In this document: in pieces, positions 1-12,386 of the stretch
Layout of the letters: each line of letters begins with the position of its first letter
How positions within the stretch are numbered: the first letter of the stretch is position 1
Assembly (NCBI GenBank): GCA_015501605.1
Contig: JADNRZ010000004.1
Coordinates: 620,001 to 684,000 of the forward strand
Direction: 5' to 3'
DNA: 64,000 bases
Source of the DNA: Panaeolus papilionaceus
Taxonomy: Eukaryota > Basidiomycota > Agaricomycetes > Agaricales
Made by a program: the position numbers and the translations under genes
The notes under the pieces: generated by a model
Told to the model about the DNA's origin: nothing
Databases searched by the model: none
What the model saw: the letters and a program-made list of their open reading frames with translations, nothing else

Positions 1-1795
1 AAAACGACGAGTCGGTCACTTCGCACATGGAAGTCAATGCCGAAAACATTCGCCAAGTTCTCCAGCAGCTGAAGATTATGGACGTCGTAAAGGGCAAGGC
101 TGGACCCGGTGGGTTGAACAAAAAGGATATCGGTGAACACAAGGTATGTCATTTCCCAACCCGAGTTAAAATCTCCCGCTGATCTAGTGCGTGTTGCTAG
201 TTCTGGGCTACTCAACCTGTGCCCCAAATTGGTACGAAGACCACTGCACACTCTGTTTGCACCAATTTCTGAAGATTCTGTGTAGGAGAGGGTCCTCCTC
301 TAGAAGATGGCTATATAGAACCACCTAAGACTGTAGATGAAATTCGCCAAGAGCCATATCCACTCCCTAAAGAGTTTGAATGGGCAACCTTAGATATTGA
401 CGACCCGGTGCAGGTGCATTCTATTTTATAGCCACTGGATTATCTTCATTTCTGATCCTTTTCCCTCAGAACAAAGAAGTATACGACCTGTTGTCTTTGA
501 ACTACGTGGAAGACGACAACGCTGCCTTCCGTTTCAACTACAGCTCGGAGTTTCTTGCTTGGTACTGCGGAACAACTGTTCGATCTATTCGTTTGACTCA
601 TTAGTTGCGCTAGGGCACTCAAACCTCCAGGTTATCATAAAGAATGGCTTATAGGTGTTCGAGTTGCATCCAACAAGAAACTGGTCGCTTTCATTTCTGG
701 TGTCCCCATGACATTGCGCGTCCGTGAGCAGTGAGTACTGATTTCTGCGCTGGACATGCATTGTCTAAACAAACGTGCCCTTGTATAGCACCATTCAAGT
801 CAGCGAAATAAACTACCTTTGTATCCACAAGAAACTACGCGCCAAACGACTGGCGCCTGTACTAATCAAAGAAGTCACTCGCCGAGTCAACCTTAAGGGC
901 ATCTTCCAGGCCATTTACACCGCTGGTGTTGTCATTCCAACACCAGTCACCATTTGTCGATACTACCATCGTTCCCTCAATATCCCTAAACTCATCGATA
1001 CTCGCTTCTCGTACGTGCCGCGCAATATGACATTGGCGCGCTTGATGCGAATCAACAAATTGGAATCCAAGACTTCATTACCGGGTTTGCGTGAGATGGA
1101 AAACAAGGATGTAGAGGCAGTGTCTGTTCTATTCGCCAACTACATGAAGCGATTTGACATGATTCCCATTTATGACATTGAAGAAATGCGACACCAACTC
1201 ATCAGTGGTCGTGGAACTGGCGAGATTGGAAGTGGTGGGCCTGGACGGAGAGAGGGTCAAGTAACTTGGTCCTACGTCGTTGAGGTACGTGGCCTGTTGT
1301 TCTTTAGTCTCGAAGATTCCTACTTGAGCTGATACACTACTGCTCTAGGACTCTAATGGAAACATCACCGACTTTGTTTCTTTCTACTCTTTGCCTTCTA
1401 CGGTCATCAACAGCGCAAAGTATCCTATTCTAGAGGCAGCTTATCTGTATTATTATGCCAGCAATGTCGGTTTAAAGCGGGGACTGGAGAACGAGGAGGA
1501 GCTTAAGAAGCGGCTCATTGCTCTGATTGGGGATGCACTCATTATCGCTAATGAAGCCAAATTCGATGTGTTTAATGCTCTTACACTTATGGATCATGTT
1601 CCCATTCTCCCGGATCTCAAGGTATGATATGATCGAATTGGCATGAAGATTGGTCTAACACAATTATGACAGTTCGGTGTTGGTGATGGTTTCTTGAACT
1701 TTTATCTGTACAATTGGCGGACTGCATCTCTGGCAGGAATGAGCGCCGAAGGTAACGTTCCTGCTGGTAGGGGTCTAGGAGTTGTCATGCTCTAA
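1..1795 (+). CDS. NMT1: Glycylpeptide N-tetradecanoyltransferase (N-myristoyltransferase), 5' end outside window
   Basis: Transfers myristate from myristoyl-CoA to N-terminal glycines of cytosolic proteins. The 5' end lies before the window. Spliced exons give the family body: FWATQPVPQ near 200, then [12 protein letters not shown] and [20 protein letters not shown] near 860-990, which are the acyl-CoA-binding and catalytic core of the GNAT-like fold. The C-terminal part includes [17 protein letters not shown], and the protein ends GLGVVML with a terminal leucine; a C-terminal carboxylate acts as catalytic base in this family. Introns with GT-AG ends interrupt the gene about every 100-300 nt, for example 145-201 and 1624-1672. 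The stop is TAA at 1793-1795. The 3' end converges on UFD1 with about 115 bp between stops. Family assignment is firm; internal splice sites are hand-drawn. Confidence 0.93.
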
Positions 1796-1910
1796 AACAC
1801 TACCACTGTCAGCGTCACTTCATAATATAGAGATCAGAAATTTTACAGATCTAGAAGGCGCTGTCATTCGAAATGCTATATAGTACATGGAAAGTCATCG
1901 CGAGTCATAA

Positions 1911-3282
1911 TTAATCACTGTCAATCATAATAACATCATCGTCATCATCTACACCCCAGTCCTCCTCTTCAGACTCTTCGGGAGAAGGGCTTTTGGCTGT
2001 CCCTCTGCGTTGCGGAGGCGCAGGAACGCTGGCTCCTCCTGCGCCTACTTGTCCGGATGGTTTGGGTGCTGCCCTTCCCAATGTTTGCCCAGATGAACCC
2101 CAATTATGATCGTTGGTTGATGCCGAGGTGGACTCTTTCCCTTTGCCCTTATCTGTGTCATTCGACTTTGCTTGAGAAGGTGTGGGCCGCCCTGTTAGTG
2201 TACTGCCTGAACCCGTAAACGCAGCAGGAGTCTACGAAATCATAAGTCTTGTGAGGATTGTACGCTATAGAAAACATACAGATGATGAAGGTGTGGGTGA
2301 GCTTGGTGTTGCCTGAGGAGGTGGGGTATAGGCAGCAATATTGAACCCAAAAAAGAGCTGTCCAAAAGGTAAGTTGAGTGCAGCTGGGACTTTCACGTCT
2401 GTGTCGTAAGTGTTGTTAGATACGATTCGGTGCTGACTGTAAAAAACAGAGGGTTGAGCTGTGATCAACCAAAAAGGTTCAGAGAACATACTCTGTCCGG
2501 ATGATCTTGCTGCCTTCTGACACGTCTTCAACTTTGCGATGGCTAATCCCCTTTCCTTTGGTCTTTCGTCCACTCAAGGTTTCGCCCTTTCCTTTGAAGC
2601 TCTCCCAATGATCTCCCCCTTTACTAACACCTGAGGGTCCAGCACTCGCACCTGCGAAACCACCGCTGAGAGCAGATCCGGGGCGGGAGGACCCTGGTGA
2701 ATGTGAGTCGAGGTCAATCTTTAGCTTGGAAGCCATTGTAGCTGGTGGAGCTGCTTTGGGACGTTCGGGTTCAACGTAACCGACGGGTGGCGCGAAATCG
2801 ACTTCGAGATCTGTGTCCAACACACATATCCCTTCTCCACCAGGTTTCGTCTCCATAACTAGCAAACCAAATACGATCGAGTTGTAAGATATTTCGACAA
2901 TGTCTCCCTGAGTGAGAGCCGTAAAATTGCGCAGGGCTTGCTCCAGTCTGTTGCGGGCATTAATAACAAAAGATGATAACAGCAGTCTGCATACGTACAC
3001 TGCTTTGTGGTCCGATATCTCCAGAAAATGAATGGATTGCGCTTGTAGTTTCACAAGCTTTCCCTTAGGAAGATCTGTTCCAGTAATACGAATAGGATCT
3101 CCTTCATTTAGGCGGAGTGTTTTCATCATCCAATAGGGCAGATGCACAACTCCCTCCTCTGCAATAAACTCGAGCACACCGGCATGTGTCGAGGCAGCAG
3201 GGTTTTGTGGGTTCCGAAGCTGAAACATCCAAGGGACCTCAAGATCAAGATTCGTCAAATTTGCAAGAGCAGATTGTGGCAT
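1911..3282 (-). CDS. UFD1: Ubiquitin fusion degradation protein UFD1
   Basis: UFD1 joins NPL4 as substrate-recruiting cofactor of the Cdc48/p97 ATPase in ER-associated and general ubiquitin-dependent degradation. The N-terminal UT3 double-psi barrel is clear: GVVHLPYWMMKTLRLNEGD, then the spliced DHKAVLEQALRNFTALTQGD, then DFAPPVGYVEP. The C-terminal half is low-complexity and ends in an acidic DDDDDVIMIDSD tail. Four exons join in frame: 3282-2999, 2947-2492, 2436-2280 and 2231-1911, giving 405 residues, longer than the roughly 300-360 usual for the family because of the Gly/Ser/Pro-rich tail. The first intron (51 nt) contains no stop in frame, so an unspliced model would add 17 wrong residues. 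ATG at 3282 begins the conserved domain directly. Confidence 0.93.
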
Positions 3283-3396
3283 GATGACTGTAAAGGTTTC
3301 ATGTGAGATTCAAGCAATGTAGTATGGGCAATGGGATGACGCGTACTCTTCCCTCCATACGACACGTTTTCTCGCTCACGCCCTGGAAGCATCGCC

Positions 3397-3591
3397 ATGC
3401 TATACGCCTTTAAATACTCATCATATGCTCTTGGATTCTGTCGTCTAGATGGACCAAAACCTGCAGGAAAACCTCTGGTAATCGATAAGCAACTGTACCA
3501 GGCTGGGCCACACGAACGCGCTCACCCTCCTATTCCGCCTAAAATTCCGCCGGGCCCGTTGGGATTGCCGAACTTTACAGAGCGTAAATAA
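3397..3591 (+). CDS. Possible small protein (64 residues), not recognised
   Basis: A short ORF from ATG 3397 to TAA lies between the divergently transcribed UFD1 and CCT4. The product is basic and proline-rich at its C-terminus (HPPIPPKIPPGPLGLPNF) with a hydrophobic/aromatic start (MLYAFKYSSYALGF). The same frame is open upstream to a TGA at 3337, so it could be the last exon of a longer small gene whose first exon is not visible. An AT-rich stretch with AATAAA-like sequence follows the stop. I do not recognise the family. It could be a genuine small mitochondrial or membrane protein, or chance. Confidence 0.35.
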   Translation: MLYAFKYSSYALGFCRLDGPKPAGKPLVIDKQLYQAGPHERAHPPIPPKIPPGPLGLPNFTERK

Positions 3592-3806
3592 ATGAAGGAT
3601 TTAAATTCAAATAAAACATACAAAATCCATGATAGTTGTGTTGTTTGTAGTGGTGGTATGTAAGAAAGGTTGGATATTAGATTGTGCAGGGTCAATTAGC
3701 AACTTCCCGATTAAAACAATCGTGACTGCATCACGGGATTTGCCCTTTTCAATGCCAGACGCGTTTAATCTCCTCCAACTCACTCCCCCATCTACCTCTC
3801 AACATC

Positions 3807-5851
3807 ATGGCTTCCTCTAAATCAGTTCAAGCTCAAGCCAACAGTGCAAGGCATACAGGCTCAAATGCTGCCTTTAACGATAAAGTTTGTTGAAAGGCAG
3901 TCGCCAATTTTTCATGGCTTACGCGTTTATCTTTAGGGCAAACCGATGGAATTGCGTCTATCGAATATGGTTGCTGCCAAAGGTAGATCGGTCTTCATTT
4001 TCTAAAGGACGATGACCTGATGCACTACGTATAGCTATCAGTGATGCCGTCCGTACATCTCTAGGTCCCCGAGGAATGGACAAGATGGCAAGTATCTGTT
4101 TCAACGGTATAATGTCAAAATATCTAATCACCCTCCGAAGATCCAAACTTCCAAGGGTGAAGTGATCGTTACCAACGATGGTGCAACTATTCTGAAAAGC
4201 ATCCAGGCATTACACCCTGCAGCCAAGATGGTACTATGTTTTGTAGGGTCACCGATGAATCGCTACTGATTCACTATTTGTGTTTAGTTGGTCGACTTGT
4301 CTGTCGCCCAGGACATTGAAGCGGGAGATGGTACAACATCAGTTGTTGTTTTAGCAGGAAGCCTTCTTGGTGCTGCCGAAAAAATGTTGCAGAAAGGCAT
4401 TCACCCAACGATTGTGGCTGAGTCCTTTTTGAAAGCATCAGCGAAGGCCGTCGAATATTTGACTGAAATGTCTACACCCGTGGACTTAGCCGACAGGGAG
4501 CAGCTCCTTCGTGCAGCTAGCACGTCACTGAACTCCAAGGTACATGGGTTCTTTTTTATGTTTGTGTGGGTTTCGATTTAACAGTCCTTTATAGATCGTG
4601 TCACAATACTCATCTACGCTTGCACCTATCGCTGTAGATGCTGTTTCTCGCCTAGTGACGCCGACCTCGTCAAATGTCGATCTTCGAGATATTCGCGTGG
4701 TAAAAAAGGTTGGGGGCACCATAGAAGACACAGAACTCGTAGAGGGTGTAGTTTTGAATCAAAACGTCGTCGTTTCAGCTGGTGGGCCAACAAGGATAGA
4801 GAAGGCTAAAATTGCCATCATCCAATTCCAGATTAGCGCCCCTAAACCTGATGTGAGGCGTTTCGAATTATTTTCTGACAACACTGCTGACACTCATCAC
4901 GCAGATGGATAATACTGTCGTGATTAATGACTACCGACAAATGGACAAGGTCCTCAAAGAAGGCCGTCAATATATTCTCAACATCTGCAAGAAGATCAAA
5001 AAGGCTAATTGCAATGTCCTCCTCATCCAAAAGTCCATCCTCCGGGATGCCGTTGACGATACTTCGTTGAGTATCCTCAAGAAGCTTAACATCCTGGTTG
5101 TGAAGGATGTCGAACGCGACGAAATCGAATTCCTCTCCAAGAGCTTGGGATGCAAGCCGATCTCTGACATCGACGCGTTCACTGAAGACAAGCTTGGATA
5201 CGCTGATTCGGTGGAGGAGACCAGCGATTCAAGTGTTAAGGTTGTTCGAATCACTGGAATCAAGAATCGAGGGAGAACCATGAGTATCCTGGCCACTGGT
5301 AGCAACAACCTTGTTGTTGACGAGTGCGAACGCAGTCTGCATGACGCACTGTGCGTCGTAAGATGCTTGGTCAAGAAAAGGTTGGACCACAGAAGTGTTT
5401 TTAATCCTATCATGTCTAACAAAGTCCATTCAGGGCACTTATTGGAGGTGGTGGGGCACCGGAGATCCACGTGTCCAGACTCTTGTCACAGTATGCGCAG
5501 TCATTGAAGGGCATGGAAGCATACTGCTTCAGTGCATATGCTGATGCTTTAGAGGTCATTCCTACAACATTGGCGGAGAATGCCGGACTAAACCCAATCG
5601 CCATTGTCACTGAGCTCCGCAACCGACATGCTCTCGGAGAGCGCAACGCCGGGATCAACGTTCGCAAGGTATGCGTTATGAAAGTGTATATTGAGTATCT
5701 GCTGATGTCGATGTTGCACAAGGGTCTCATTTCGAACATCATCGAAGAACAGGTCGTACAGCCCCTGTTGGTAACAACAAGCGCCATTGAGCTTTCCACG
5801 GAGACTGTCTGTCTACTACTCAAGATTGACGACTACGTGCAGGCTCGTTAA
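3807..5851 (+). CDS. CCT4: T-complex protein 1 subunit delta (CCT4)
   Basis: This is a subunit of the eukaryotic cytosolic chaperonin TRiC/CCT, which folds actin, tubulin and WD40 proteins using ATP. Nine exons (3807-3884, 3937-3982, 4035-4087, 4141-4230, 4288-4539, 4595-4852, 4905-5380, 5434-5668, 5723-5851) join to exactly 539 codons including stop, matching the family length of about 530-540. Visible group II chaperonin motifs are [42 protein letters not shown] with the catalytic GDGTT, and [17 protein letters not shown] near residue 400. The delta-type ending is KIDDYVQAR. The third intron, 4088-4140, starts with GCAAGT rather than GT. Start chosen as the first ATG, preceded by a CT-rich leader. 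Confidence 0.96.
4088..4140 (+). other. GC-AG intron in CCT4
   Basis: The 53-nt intron begins GCAAGT and ends GAAG. Removing it joins GMDKM to [14 protein letters not shown], the expected uninterrupted chaperonin sequence. No GT donor nearby preserves the frame. Confidence 0.85.
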
Positions 5852-6106
5852 AAGCACAAGCACTTATCCTTCGTATTTCAAAACGCATTTTGCATTCGAA
5901 ACTATGATTAATAAACGATTAATTTTGTGAGCGGAGCACTGATATTGATGCATTGCATTGTTGTTTGCGAAATGCGATATGATGATACATATGGGCACTA
6001 TAAACTTATCTATAATATGAGAACAAAAGGAGAAAAAAGTGATGCACAAATAACCTGAGTATGTGTATAGATAGGCGACCTAATGGCTCGTGAGCCAAGA
6101 TGGAAG

Positions 6107-7724
6107 TTAAATGTCGTCATCCTCCCTGCGAGAAGCGGGTAGGTTGTCGATATAGTTTGCAGTAATATCAAATAAAGTCCACAGGAGCCCATGGGTCGTG
6201 ATACTGCGAAGAGCACTGACACCCAATCCACGATAGATCCGAGCAATTCCAGAAAGGAGCGGTTTTGGTGCATTGGGATCAGGGCCTAAGTTAAGGAGCG
6301 CTTATCAGTCGATTGATTAACTTGTGTGGCAAGACAGGCCAACTCACCTCGAACCAACCTGTACAGTGTCTCCCATGGTGTTCTATATTTTTCTCCGGCC
6401 AATGATCTTTGCTGAACTTTCGTTTTGACCCTGGGAAGCAAAGAGTCAGCAAGGGAACATGTAAACTCCCCCCTTACGAAACTTACACGTCCAGTGGATA
6501 AATAAGTGCCCAAGAAGTTACCTTTAAAAAATAGGTTAGTAGTCATAGACATATTTTGTTTACAAGAAGAGTCCCTACACCAGATAAAGAGCCGCAAACA
6601 AAAGGTACCAATGATGCGTGAATCGGAAGCCATGATGGTGTAGGCCCTTGCTCCCCAGATCGCTGACGACCCAGCATATGTCGCATACCGTCATATTCCA
6701 GGAAATACAATGCTGTTCCAGCAGTATCACGAACTTGAGGGTTGGCTTGTGAGATTGCAAGGAAATTCATCGTTGTAGAGGAATATTCTTACCAAAATGC
6801 AGTCGAAATCCTGTATATAAACCACCAAAACCACCGGTTCTGAATATCTCCCGAACTGCATCCAAAGTCCCTGGCGCTTTCGCAAGCGCAACCCCTCGGC
6901 TTGCAGCAATACTATACTCCAACTGGCGTCGAACCTAAGGGAAATGTCCTGTTAGTCCATAGATCATGCTTGGTTCGGAGCTACCAGCTTTACATACTTT
7001 GACCAATTCAAATGCTAAACGAAGAGGTTAGTCAACATGGAGCAAATAAAGCAGCAATCACATACGAGCACTCCCAAAGGATATCAGCGCCCCGGACATG
7101 GCTCCACTTATTCCACCAGTCAGGGAAACGTCAATGATGCTGTCTCTACATAGAATATCGTTGTTTCGAAAGTTCTCTTTGGTTCGGGAATATATTGTAA
7201 AGCTGGCAGCTCCTATAATGTGGTTTGAAAAGGCGGAAATGAGAGATGAGGGGGGTTACTCACGGACAAATGATATTGTCATTAAGGGGATCCATAGTCC
7301 TCGAAAAAAGCCTACAATACCCTCCTCGCGGTACACAAGTGCTGCTAGTTTGGGAACGGTTATCGGGGTTTTGGTAGTCTGCAAACGCGACTTGATCGAA
7401 TCAAGCTTGTTATGCATTTCATTAGCCAGCAGTCAACGCTACGAATGGCAGTAAAAAGCATACTGGATAGCCTGCGAAAGTCGAGACATAGCTTGCAGAG
7501 AGTGCGCATACGACTGCCTTGTTTCCTACGACGTTTGATGTAAACTTAACATTGTCGTGAGTCATTAAGAGATATACATACGTCGCAAGAAGTCGTTAAA
7601 TCTGTCTGGATCGTAAACAGGATTAGATGTCCTGGAAGATGGAAATGGGGGTTAGAATAATGAAGTTGGAGTAGACATTTGACAGGAAGGTATTGAGCGG
7701 AACTAACCAGCCTTTGCCATCCAT
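6107..7724 (-). CDS. Mitochondrial carrier family (SLC25) protein
   Basis: Six-helix solute carrier of the mitochondrial inner membrane; the substrate cannot be told from sequence here. After splicing, the N-terminal exon MDGKGW joins TSNPVYDPDRFNDFLR. The first repeat follows with the signature AGYPLDSIKSRLQT, created across the intron near 7455-7515. The second repeat carries ALFELVKVRRQLE, where the canonical proline of PxExxK is replaced. The third repeat has IYPLDVVKTKVQQR. Glycine-rich GFFRGLW, GGLYTGF and IYRGLG motifs follow the odd helices. The start at 7724 is supported by an in-frame stop just upstream. The stop is at 6107-6109 after an acidic REDDDI tail. Closest in feel to the carnitine/basic amino-acid branch, but this is not established. 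Confidence 0.82.
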
Positions 7725-8068
7725 AGAGCTGGGTTAATGGACTGGCCCAACGTCCAGCTTCGTGCGTTTGCACGAGTAGAAAAAGGGATTCAGGGTAAAG
7801 AAGAGACGATAGTGGGGAGTAGTATTTCGGTATCCAAGAATGGTGACCGCTGTACGCACGAGGTCTGTCGGCCCTAACTTTGGCATCACGCGAATATCAC
7901 TTGACCCGAATTATCGCGAATTTTACTCGCGTTTTACTTTGTTGATTTGCAAACTATCATCATTTTTCCAAAATAAAAAAGAAAGAAAGTACTAGGTATT
8001 CGGGGAACGGACATTCACGAAAACAATCGAGTCATTTTATTTAATCACATGCAGCCTTCCCATGTAGT
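7725..8068. other. Intergenic region between SLC25 carrier and RRN6-like gene
   Basis: 344 bp. It holds the upstream region of the carrier and the 3' flank of the Rrn6-like gene. It is AT-rich with an A-rich run near 7970-7990. I see no ORF, RNA gene or clear repeat. Confidence 0.5.
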
Positions 8069-11053
8069 CTAGAAACCCCCTATCCTCTTTTTCGTTGGCT
8101 TTTTCTTAAGCTGGGGCCGTCCACCAAAAGGGCCTGCAACCACTTGAGTGTTTGCAAAGGGTGTCTGTGACGAGCCAAAATTTTGCGATAATCCTAAGGG
8201 TTGACTGCCACTGTCCACCCCGAACCGAGTAGCAAAAACATCCTGAGACTGTGCTGCCGGCTTTGGCTTCTGTGAAGGTTCCACAACCAATCTTGGAGGC
8301 ATTGGAACTGTCATAACAGGAGGACGGAGTTGAGCAGATTCGATATTATGAGATAGCCCGGGTTTATCTGGTGTTCTGGAGGTTTTCTTCTGACGAGCTG
8401 GATGTGAATCAGCGCCGTAAGGGTCGTGGTACTCATAGTCATTTGGACTGCTGTTGTCCCATGTTTTCATAAGCAGCCGAATGCTGATGGGCAGTTCTGG
8501 TGGTTCCAAAGGCCTCCGTTCTTCGTCATAGCTGGCTTTCGCAAACCCTTCTAACGGCTTCAAATACCCAAATACATACGGGGGTGGTTCATCTGTCAGT
8601 GAAAGAGCGCCTGTCATGGTTTCCAAAGCTTGCTCATCGCCTTGAGAAGCGGAGATAGATTTTTCATGCAAAATTGTAGATGACAATGCAAGGTCCATTG
8701 TTAATTGCTGGCATGCGATATGTTGCTGCACCTGAGTGTGCTGTGATGTAAGGCTGTCACCTAGATAGACACGCTTCAGGTCATCGTACAACTTCGAGGC
8801 ATCATCGGTATGACGAGTCCCTAGCTTCGAGACGGCTTTCGAAATGGAGGCCTTGAATGGGGCTTTGATAAGGGAAGGAGCAAACTTTCCGTCCAACAAG
8901 GCCTGAAAGCCCTCGTCTGACTTGATGATGCTAGCGGCAAGAAAATCGTTGCGTGAAAAATGATCTGGCTCAGTGCCGGAACGGAAGGCGACATCATAAC
9001 TGAGAGAAAGGATTAGCGAGAATGCCTATCAGAATATTGGGGCATACATACGTGGTCAAAATCGTTTCCGTTGGGAGTTCCGTACTTTGCAGGTAGCGAG
9101 GAAATTGGTCGGTAGCGTATCGTATATCCTCAGGGTCTTCGAGGGGTCCTTGCTTTACCTGATGAAGAATGGGGGATTCGCTCACATCGACCTGGCTGTA
9201 AGCCCGTTGCGATAGCTGGTTGACTTGATGGTCTGCAAGCTCTGCGTTTATCGTGTTTCCAATAATTCTGACATTTACTGATTCTGCGTCATGAAAAGGC
9301 ACTCGAAGTGGGTAATGAGTCATTTGACCATCTTCTCCGAGACAGAGCAGCTCTTGAACGTGCTGATGGGTAATTATAGCCTTGCTTACTGACTTGTTAT
9401 AGAGAGTTTCGAATGGTAAACAATAGGGCAGATCATTCATATGCAATGGCTGGTCTTGCACCTTGCTGACGTCGTATATTGTCATCATTGAGTTGAACCG
9501 TGAGTGAAGCGCACAAATTTCTGGTTCATTATCAGTGGCATTGAAAAGATAACAGGCAACGGAACGAGACATACGTCGACCATCCATGACACTCAGGTCG
9601 AGCAGACGCAAGGTCCTGTCATACTGCCGCCCATGGGTCAAGGATAGCAAAGGTCGTGCAGGAAACCTTGTATCGAGCCAGATAATCTCCTTTGTAGAGC
9701 ACATGGTCACATAATTATCGTGAAGTTTTTCAGCAAATGTCAGAACATGCCGACCCTTTGGAAGGGAGAAAACGGGGATAGAAGTTTGTGCCTAACGCAT
9801 GTAATTAGGAGGTGATATAAGGAACTGTCAGCATCCTTACACGCAAGTCAATTCGAGAAAGGCGATCAGCCGACAACAATAAACAGCCGTTGTCTTCTCG
9901 CGAGGGAAGAATATGCCAATAATCAAAGTCGTCGGCATCGGCGGCGCTTATTTGCTGAAAACTTCGAATATGCCTGGACTGATGTGTGAGATAACCCTGT
10001 TTAACTGTGACGATGTTACTTTACATTATTTGAGGTGTAGTGAGATCGTATTGCATCACCAGGCCTTTTTTGGTGACAGATGTCGCGACTCCATGGCGGG
10101 AAAGGTACAAATCAACCAGTTGGTGACCCGCTGTGTGTAAGGTTCCCAGCTGCAGCATGGGATACGGCTCTGCCTGATCTGCCGAGAAGTGAAGGGTTGA
10201 TATATGGGTGTCTCCAAATGTCCTGACGGCGATTAAGCCTGTATAAATGATGAGGTGACTTTCCATATCAGAGAAGACCTAAGATGGACCTCGTCCGGCA
10301 CAAAGACTGGATTCAACTTGTCGTATAGGGGTAGGGTATGCATTAGCTGGATAACTCCATCGTTTGAAAACTAGCTCCGACTGGGTTTTACAGCGGATGT
10401 GGGATATATCTAAAGGACGATTAGCAGGGGTGTTGGGCAATTGCGTAGGACATACTTAGATCGCGAGATAGCTCTCCAACAGGGAAAAGAACCAGATTCT
10501 CCTCAAAATTGCCATTCGGGAGTACATTCAACACATTTCCGGAAGAAGGATCAAATTGCTCAAGCTTCTTTTCGAGATTGGCCTCCTCTGTCAAGTGTTC
10601 TCGAATGAGGTCGGCAGTAATGTCAACGTCCGGAAGATAAGTACGTAAAAAATTGGCCTAAGAGAAAATATTGAGGTCTCGAAGATTTATGATTTGACCA
10701 TGCATACTCCTTGTTCTGCACGTTGCCGGACAGTGGTACGTGCTGTATTAGGGAGGGGGGCTGGTGTTGATCGTGTAGGAGAAAATAGTTGGATCTTTCG
10801 TCCCACTTTTAATCGTGGTGGCAGATTTTCTACTGAAGCCGTAAGTGTATGATACGTAGATACATTTGTATACGAATTTACCTTGCGACGAACTGTTGAC
10901 TAGGAAATCCCATTGCAGTCCTTCTGTTTGTGTGTTTTGAAGCCTAGCAGCACCAATTAAACCAGGTTCTAAGTAAGGATAATCACGATTTGGTGTCTTT
11001 GTAGTACGCTGTCTGGAGGATGTATTTCTGTCATCCTTTGGCCAGAAATCCAT
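8069..11053 (-). CDS. Rrn6-like RNA polymerase I core-factor subunit (TAF1C family)
   Basis: Rrn6 is a WD40-type subunit of the core factor that loads RNA polymerase I on rDNA promoters in the nucleolus. The N-terminus MDFWPKDDRN is followed by a short exon and a propeller-like region. The diagnostic piece near 9600-9710 reads IIWLDTRFPARPLLSLTHGR, which matches the conserved WLDTR..P.LSW.H block of Rrn6-like proteins. The C-terminal quarter is Pro/Ser/Gln-rich with RPPVMTVPMPPRL and ends in a basic KKKPTKKRIGGF tail typical of the family. The first intron (donor GTAAAT near 10880) joins QWDFLVNSSSQ to VENLPPRLKVGRK. About 2.98 kb with several introns implies roughly 850-900 residues, in the family range. 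ATG 11053 faces the uL3m gene 155 bp away in a shared divergent promoter. Confidence 0.75.
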
Positions 11054-11208
11054 TCCATTGAGATGATGATAGTTACAAGTTGAGACCGTTTGTGGACTTA
11101 TCCCCGAAAATTAATAACTGTTATTTTTGGATGTCCGACATAAATTTGACTTTGACGCGGCTTCGAATTCTCTGTTAACACTGAAACCCCTACTCTGCTA
11201 TTTGGTCA

Positions 11209-12386
11209 ATGTTCTGTCTACGCGTCGTCTGCAGGCAGCAATTATCTCCTTTGTACCAGTTGCGTGCTTTACAGACGTCTGCTGTTACTCTTGCTGCTGA
11301 ATCACAACCCGAGTCTTCCTCCAAATCTGAACAACATTCTGAACCTCCCAAATGGAATGCAGACTCTATAAGAACAGGGCTTATTGCAAGGAAGCGTGGA
11401 ATGACTGCCATTTGGAATGACCAGGGTGTTCGTGTTCCAGTAACAGTATTGCAGGTTCGTGTTTATTTAAATTCCTTGTTTGCTATTTCTTATTGTAATC
11501 AATTAGTTGGAAAACTGCCAAGTTACAGCTAATATTCGAACAGTGCGCAGGAACCATACGGAATATCACGCTGTCCAGGTAGCAGCCTCAGACAGACCAG
11601 AAAAAACAACGACGAAGCAGATGTTGGGACACTTCCGGAAGGCGAATGTACCCGCAAAGCGCATTGTGAAGGAATTTCCCGTGACTAAAGACGCGCTTGT
11701 TCCCGTTGGTATGGCGCTTCTTGTTCTTTAGCAGAGGAGCATTCCATTCACATATCTATATCCATTTCAGGAACCACTCTTTCAGCAGCCCACTTTGTGC
11801 CAGGCCAGTATGTCGATGTAATCGCAAATTCGTGAGTCCACTCCGGCAAGGTTCGAAACAGATTTAACATTCACCTTCAGCATCGGCAAAGGATTCCAGG
11901 GTGGAATGAAACGTTGGGGCTTCCATGGCTTGGCTGCTAGTCACGGTGTGTCAATATCCCATCGTTCCTCGGGTTCAACAGGTCAACACCAGGTGCGTCA
12001 CTTTGGCATCTAGTTGTGCACCTTTCGTCATTGTTTTATAGGACCCTGGACGTGTTTTCCCTGGTAAAAAAATGGCGGGTCATATGGGCAACAAGCGAAT
12101 TACAACTCAAAATTTAGCGGTGGTGCGAATCGACACTGAACTGGACCTTATTTTCGTCAAGGGCACTGTCCCAGGTGTTGACGATGCACACGTTCTCATC
12201 CGTGATGCTAAGAAGAAAGTTGCTATCGGGAACCATAATCAACAGAAGGGCCTATATGAAAAGGTTCTTCCCAAAGGCGTCGATGACCTTCCCTTCCCTG
12301 CAGGGACCTCTGAGCTGTCTAAGACCCTCCCAGCTGTTATCGAAGCTCCTTCTTACCGTAGAAGCCCTTTCCTACCCCAAGAGTAA
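11209..12386 (+). CDS. MRPL3: Mitochondrial large-subunit ribosomal protein uL3m
   Basis: Structural protein of the mitochondrial 54S ribosomal subunit near the peptidyl-transferase centre. The N-terminal 40 residues ([19 protein letters not shown]) look like a mitochondrial targeting peptide. The L3 body follows: [33 protein letters not shown] across intron 11455-11506, [14 protein letters not shown], and the conserved [25 protein letters not shown] spread over two exons. Five exons (11209-11454, 11507-11708, 11771-11831, 11881-11992, 12042-12386) sum to 322 codons exactly, giving 321 residues as expected for mitochondrial L3. Confidence 0.95.

Noticed and set aside
2948..2998. 17-residue insertion in UFD1
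   Set aside because: It is a stop-free 51-nt intron with a GTACGT donor and CAACAG acceptor; removing it restores the conserved KAVLEQALRNF.
4967..5470. 167-codon minus-strand ORF opposite CCT4
   Set aside because: Fully antisense to conserved CCT4 exons and with no protein-like features; a shadow frame.
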